Assembly: GCA_040756085.1 (NCBI GenBank)
Contig: JBFMAE010000301.1
Coordinates: forward strand, 1 to 9,222
Length of the DNA: 9,222 bases
DNA from: JBFMAE01 sp040756085
GTDB lineage: Bacteria; Desulfobacterota; BSN033; UBA1163
Direction: 5' to 3'
Part shown: piece by piece, positions 6,604 through 9,222 of the stretch
How the letters are laid out: each line of letters begins with the position of its first letter
Numbering within the stretch: position 1 is the first letter of the stretch
Translations under genes and position numbers: made by a program
Notes under the pieces: generated by a model
What the model saw: the letters and a program-made list of their open reading frames with translations, nothing else
What the model was told of the DNA's origin: nothing
Database searches by the model: none

Positions 6604-7737
6604 ATGCCAATCGACTTTATCCAAATCCCAACACCCTGTTATGTGATTGATGAGGTTCTGTTGCGAAATAACCTAAAATTAATAAAACAAGTCAAAGAGG
6701 CGGCCGCAATTGATATTCTCGTTGCGTTTAAAGCCTTCTCGAATTGGGGTGTATTTCCGATCTTTAAAGAATATGGTTTTGGCGCTTCAGTAAGTTCAAT
6801 CAATGAAGCACGCTTAGCATTTGAGGAACTCGGGGTAAAAGCGCATACATGTTCGCCTGCTTATGAAGAAAAGACTATCGCAGACATTTTAAAATATAGC
6901 AGTCATATTTCCTTTAACTCCATAAACCAATTGCGAAAGTATTCTAAGGTTGCCAGTCAGCATGGTGTTTCAATTGGCTTGCGTGTTAATCCTGAGTTTT
7001 CAGATTCTCCCTACGACATTTATAATCCCTGTAAACCTGGTTCTCGATTTGGCATTACTGCTGAACAGCTTGGTGATGCTCTACCAGAGGGGGTTGAAGG
7101 GCTTCATTTCCATACATTATTTGAGGCAGATTCCTTTGCGTTGGAAAGAGTGTTAGCCGTTTTTTCAGACAAATTTGGAAAGTTTTTACCTAAGCTAAAA
7201 TGGGTGAACATGGGCGGTGGCCATCTTATAACAAAAAAAAATTATGACACAAAACATCTGGTTAAAATCCTAACAGATTTTAGAAATAAATACGATATTG
7301 AAATTATATTAGAGCCTGGGAGCGCTTTTACTTATCAAACCGGTTACTTAGTTTCCACGATATTAGATATCGTTGAAAATAATGGTATAAAAACGGCTAT
7401 CCTTGATGTTTCATTTACTTGCCATATGCCCGATTGCTTAGAAATGCCCTATAAACCTGTCATTTTGGGCGCTACCGATGAAAGGGTAGGAAAACCAACC
7501 TACAGAATGGGAGGGATTAGTTGTTTGGCTGGCGATTATATGGGGAACTGGTCATTTGATAAAGAATTAAAACCCGGCGATCAAATCATCTTTGAGGATA
7601 TGATTCATTACACCACTGTCAAAACGACCATGTTCAACGGCGTCAATCATCCCTCCATTGGAATATGGAGTGAGAAGTCAGGATTTAGATTGATTAAAGA
7701 ATTTAATTATCAGGACTATAAAAATAGATTGTCTTGA
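6604..7737 (+). CDS. nspC: Carboxynorspermidine/carboxyspermidine decarboxylase (377 aa)
   Basis: NspC is a PLP-dependent fold III (alanine racemase/ornithine decarboxylase-like) enzyme that removes CO2 from carboxyspermidine or carboxynorspermidine to give spermidine or norspermidine. Counting from ATG 6604: IPTPCYVIDE (8-17) is the typical opening, LVAFKAFSNW (39-48) holds the PLP lysine K43, GLHFHTLFEAD (166-176), MGGGH (203-207) and EPGSAF (237-242) bind cofactor phosphate and ring, FTCHMPDCLEMPYKP (271-285) is the NspC-type insertion, and GISCLAGD (304-311) carries the active-site Cys/Asp of the partner subunit. ATG 6604 is preferred by ribosome-site spacing; ATG 6601 or GTG 6595 would add one or three residues. 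It is read from the 5151 promoter with the dehydrogenase, across the inverted repeat. The following 152 bp to the convergent intI hold nothing I can name. Confidence 0.94.
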   Translation: MPIDFIQIPTPCYVIDEVLLRNNLKLIKQVKEAAAIDILVAFKAFSNWGVFPIFKEYGFGASVSSINEARLAFEELGVKAHTCSPAYEEKTIADILKYSSHISFNSINQLRKYSKVASQHGVSIGLRVNPEFSDSPYDIYNPCKPGSRFGITAEQLGDALPEGVEGLHFHTLFEADSFALERVLAVFSDKFGKFLPKLKWVNMGGGHLITKKNYDTKHLVKILTDFRNKYDIEIILEPGSAFTYQTGYLVSTILDIVENNGIKTAILDVSFTCHMPDCLEMPYKPVILGATDERVGKPTYRMGGISCLAGDYMGNWSFDKELKPGDQIIFEDMIHYTTVKTTMFNGVNHPSIGIWSEKSGFRLIKEFNYQDYKNRLS

Positions 7738-7889
7738 TCTTACAAGAAATTCAATCCACGATAAAACCTGCAAGATTAAAATATTGAAATACTTTGACGA
7801 ATCCATCCTTTTTTGATAATGTTTTGCCATAATAGGAAGACTGAGGCTGGATGTTCCCGGAAGCCCAAATTTATTGTTCTTTCCTTTCT

Positions 7890-8891
7890 TCAGATATCCG
7901 CCGGGCTCTTAACTGAAAGTCCGGGTCTGTTCAGTACGTGGGTGTAAATCATGGTAGTGGCAACATCGGCGTGTCCCAGCAGTTCCTGCACCGTGCGAAT
8001 GTCATAACGCGCTTCCAGAAGATGGGTGGCAAAGGAATGGCGCAAGGTATGGCAGCTAACTCTCTTGTTAATCTCGGCCTGAGCGGCCGCCTCTTTCACG
8101 GCCTTTTGGACCAAGGTTTCGTTGATATGATGCCGCCTCACCTTGCCGCTGCGCGGATCGACCGACAGGCTTTTGGCAGGAAACACATACTGCCAAATCC
8201 ATTCCTTCCCCGCATTCGGATACTTTCTTTCCATGGCCGGCCAGATGTAGACATCGGCCGTGCCCTGAGCCAAATCCTGCTCATATACCGCTTTCACACG
8301 GGTAAAATGCTCTCTCAGGGGCGTGGCAAAACGCTCCGGCAGCATGGTCACCCGGTCCTTTTGCCCCTTTCCGTCCCTAACCATGATTTGATGCCGGGCA
8401 AAGTCAATATCTTTCACCCGCAATCGGACACACTCCATGAGCCGCAAGCCGCTGCCATACATCAGCCCAGCCATCAAGCCGGTGACTCCGCTCATCACCT
8501 CCCGTTCCACCTCGCCTGGAATCAACCGGTCCCGAAACCCCTCCGTCTTGGCTGTTGCCTTTTGAACGGGACGTTTTTCAACAGGGGCGACGCGAGGATG
8601 TCTTTCAGGTGCATAACCGGGCAGGAAGTACTCATACAGAATTCTCAGGGCATGTTCGGCCTGCCGGACCTGCCAGTCAGCGACGGCACGGCGTTTACGC
8701 AAATCAGCGAGAAAGGCTTCAATATCCTTTCCGGTCCTTTCCTTCAAAGGTTTTCCTGGAAGGAAATTGGCGAAGTTTTTCGCCCAGTTCACATAAAATG
8801 GCAAACGATCCGGGGCTACCCTATGCTCCTCCGCACACGCCCGGTAAGCTTCCCAAAAACCATCGCGCCCTTTGGAATTGCGTGTTTCCAT
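7890..8891 (-). CDS. intI: Integron integrase, tyrosine recombinase (333 aa)
   Basis: IntI recombines attI with attC sites to capture or excise gene cassettes. The N-terminal SAM-like domain spans about 10-95 (YVNWAKNFANFLPGKPL, 33-49). The catalytic domain has R150 in GSGLRLMECVRLR, probable K175 in DGKGQKDR, H281 and R284 in HTLRHSFATHLLE, H307 in LLGHADV and nucleophile Y316 in TTMIYTHVLNRPG. The insert at about 212-238, with ERKYPNAGKEW and WQYVFP, is the extra segment that separates IntI from XerC/D and phage integrases, so the call is specific. The C-terminus is complete. The start lacks a clear ribosome site, so expression may be weak or the true start slightly different. By eye it is more GC-rich than the polyamine genes and the cassette. 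It points away from the cassette side, the usual integron layout. Confidence 0.93.
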   Translation of the reverse strand: METRNSKGRDGFWEAYRACAEEHRVAPDRLPFYVNWAKNFANFLPGKPLKERTGKDIEAFLADLRKRRAVADWQVRQAEHALRILYEYFLPGYAPERHPRVAPVEKRPVQKATAKTEGFRDRLIPGEVEREVMSGVTGLMAGLMYGSGLRLMECVRLRVKDIDFARHQIMVRDGKGQKDRVTMLPERFATPLREHFTRVKAVYEQDLAQGTADVYIWPAMERKYPNAGKEWIWQYVFPAKSLSVDPRSGKVRRHHINETLVQKAVKEAAAQAEINKRVSCHTLRHSFATHLLEARYDIRTVQELLGHADVATTMIYTHVLNRPGLSVKSPADI

Positions 8892-8945
8892 GATTTTAAG
8901 CGAGGAACCCTTTTTAATTTTAATAGGTTAGATAGCAAACAAGCA

Positions 8946-8954
8946 TGCTATAAT
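8946..8954 (+). promoter_or_regulatory. Candidate cassette promoter (Pc) with extended -10
   Basis: TGC followed by TATAAT (8949-8954) is a perfect extended -10 element on the strand opposite to intI, lying between intI and the first cassette. No good -35 is found at 15-17 bases; extended -10 promoters can work without one. A start near 8961 would place it about 75 bases before the cassette ATG. Confidence 0.55.
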
Positions 8955-8983
8955 AGGCGAAATTATTATATCATAATATAATA
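8949..8983. repeat. Three alternating AT-rich inverted arms upstream of attI
   Basis: TATAATA (8949-8955), TATTATA (8964-8970) and TATAATA (8977-8983) form two alternative hairpins that share the middle arm, with loops of 8 and 6 bases. The first and third arms each contain TATAAT. They may act as duplicated -10 elements, or as a structured or easily melted stretch beside the recombination site. Confidence 0.45.
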
Positions 8984-8988
8984 TTTCC

Positions 8989-9006
8989 GTCTAATACCTG
9001 TTAGCG
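8989..9006 (+). other. Candidate attI recombination site of the integron
   Basis: GTCTAATAC followed by CT and GTTAGCG forms a simple site of two inverted core-like boxes. It resembles the CCTAAAAC-spacer-GTTAGGC arrangement of known attI sites as I recall them. Cleavage would fall after G9000, so the first cassette would start at T9001. The right box departs from GTTRRRY (it reads GTTAGCG). Position, about 110 bases from the intI start and just before a rightward gene, supports it. Confidence 0.55.
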
Positions 9007-9035
9007 CTATGAATAAAATATTCGTGAGGTTTGCA

Positions 9036-9222
9036 ATGAGTCAGAATAATCGTACTTACAGGAACTTATTTTTCATTGTTGCTATTTTTTGTCTTGTTTA
9101 TTTCAGCTTTGCGTGCGACAAAAAAGGAGATAAATCAGAAAAACAAAAAAGGAGCAGAGAATTTGCGAGTAAAATGTTAGAAAATTTAGCAAAGCCAGAT
9201 CAAGAAATCGTTGCGTTATTAG
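9036..9222 (+). CDS. Lipoprotein-like protein of the first cassette, N-terminal 62 residues (cut by window edge)
   Basis: I do not recognise this protein. The frame is open from ATG 9036 to the window end. Residues 1-10 are polar (MSQNNRTYRN), 11-26 are hydrophobic (LFFIVAIFCLVYFSFA), and C27 follows, then a highly charged stretch (DKKGDKSEKQKRSREFASK). This looks like a lipoprotein signal, although the lipobox SFAC is imperfect because S replaces the usual L at -3. Export to the envelope is therefore inferred. GAGG at 9026-9029, 6 bases before the ATG, fixes the start; an in-frame ATG at 9009 has no ribosome site. Placement just after the candidate attI, opposite intI and AT-rich, makes it the probable first integron cassette. 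Its attC would lie beyond the window. Confidence 0.7.
   Translation, partial: MSQNNRTYRNLFFIVAIFCLVYFSFACDKKGDKSEKQKRSREFASKMLENLAKPDQEIVALL

Noticed and set aside
7738..7889. A terminator or attC in the gap between nspC and intI
   Set aside because: Only a weak GGCT/AGCC stem near 7847-7867 without a following T-run was seen, and no pair of core boxes.
8927..8933. GTTAGAT as the attI core box
   Set aside because: It fits GTTRRRY exactly but has no inverted partner box nearby and lies upstream of the candidate Pc -10, so cassettes inserted there would be poorly placed; kept only as an alternative.
7938..8981. Long rightward open frame of 347 codons over intI
   Set aside because: It lies antisense to a clearly conserved integrase, and its translation shows no recognisable domain; it reflects the GC-rich codon pattern of intI.

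Overview
The window looks like chromosome from an environmental Gram-negative bacterium, most likely a deltaproteobacterium in the broad sense (Desulfobacterota-like). This rests on gene content and style: a GerMN-domain protein next to a DUF4870 membrane protein beside serS and uvrA, the alternative (carboxy)spermidine pathway, a chromosomal integron integrase, and intergenic TGGAAT-type inverted repeats that I associate with such genomes. No rRNA, tRNA or CRISPR is visible, so the assignment is an inference.

Layout. The left half (1-5043) is read leftward: uvrA (DNA repair), a 306-bp spacer with a nested GC-rich palindrome and a possible promoter, a small DUF4870 membrane protein, an anchored GerMN-domain protein, a 174-bp spacer with an inverted array of 8-bp TGGAA units, and the first 269 codons of serS, cut by the window edge. 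From 5044 to 5290 lies a divergent control region. It holds a perfect TTGACA-16-TATAAT promoter facing right and a candidate uvrA promoter facing left whose -35 overlaps it. Rightward come carboxynorspermidine/carboxyspermidine dehydrogenase and nspC, the two steps that turn a diamine plus aspartate semialdehyde into spermidine or norspermidine. A second copy of the TGGAA inverted array sits between them.

The right end (7890-9222) is the head of an integron. IntI is read leftward. Upstream of it are an extended -10 promoter pointing away from intI (candidate Pc), AT-rich inverted repeats, a candidate attI site, and the start of a rightward reading frame for a lipoprotein-like protein, which would be the first gene cassette. 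The cassette array presumably continues beyond the window.

The main points of interest are the integron platform with an unrecognised first cassette, and the two TGGAA inverted arrays. Both arrays lie between co-directional genes and end 13-15 bases before a start codon, so any effect on translation or mRNA processing would fall on serS and nspC.
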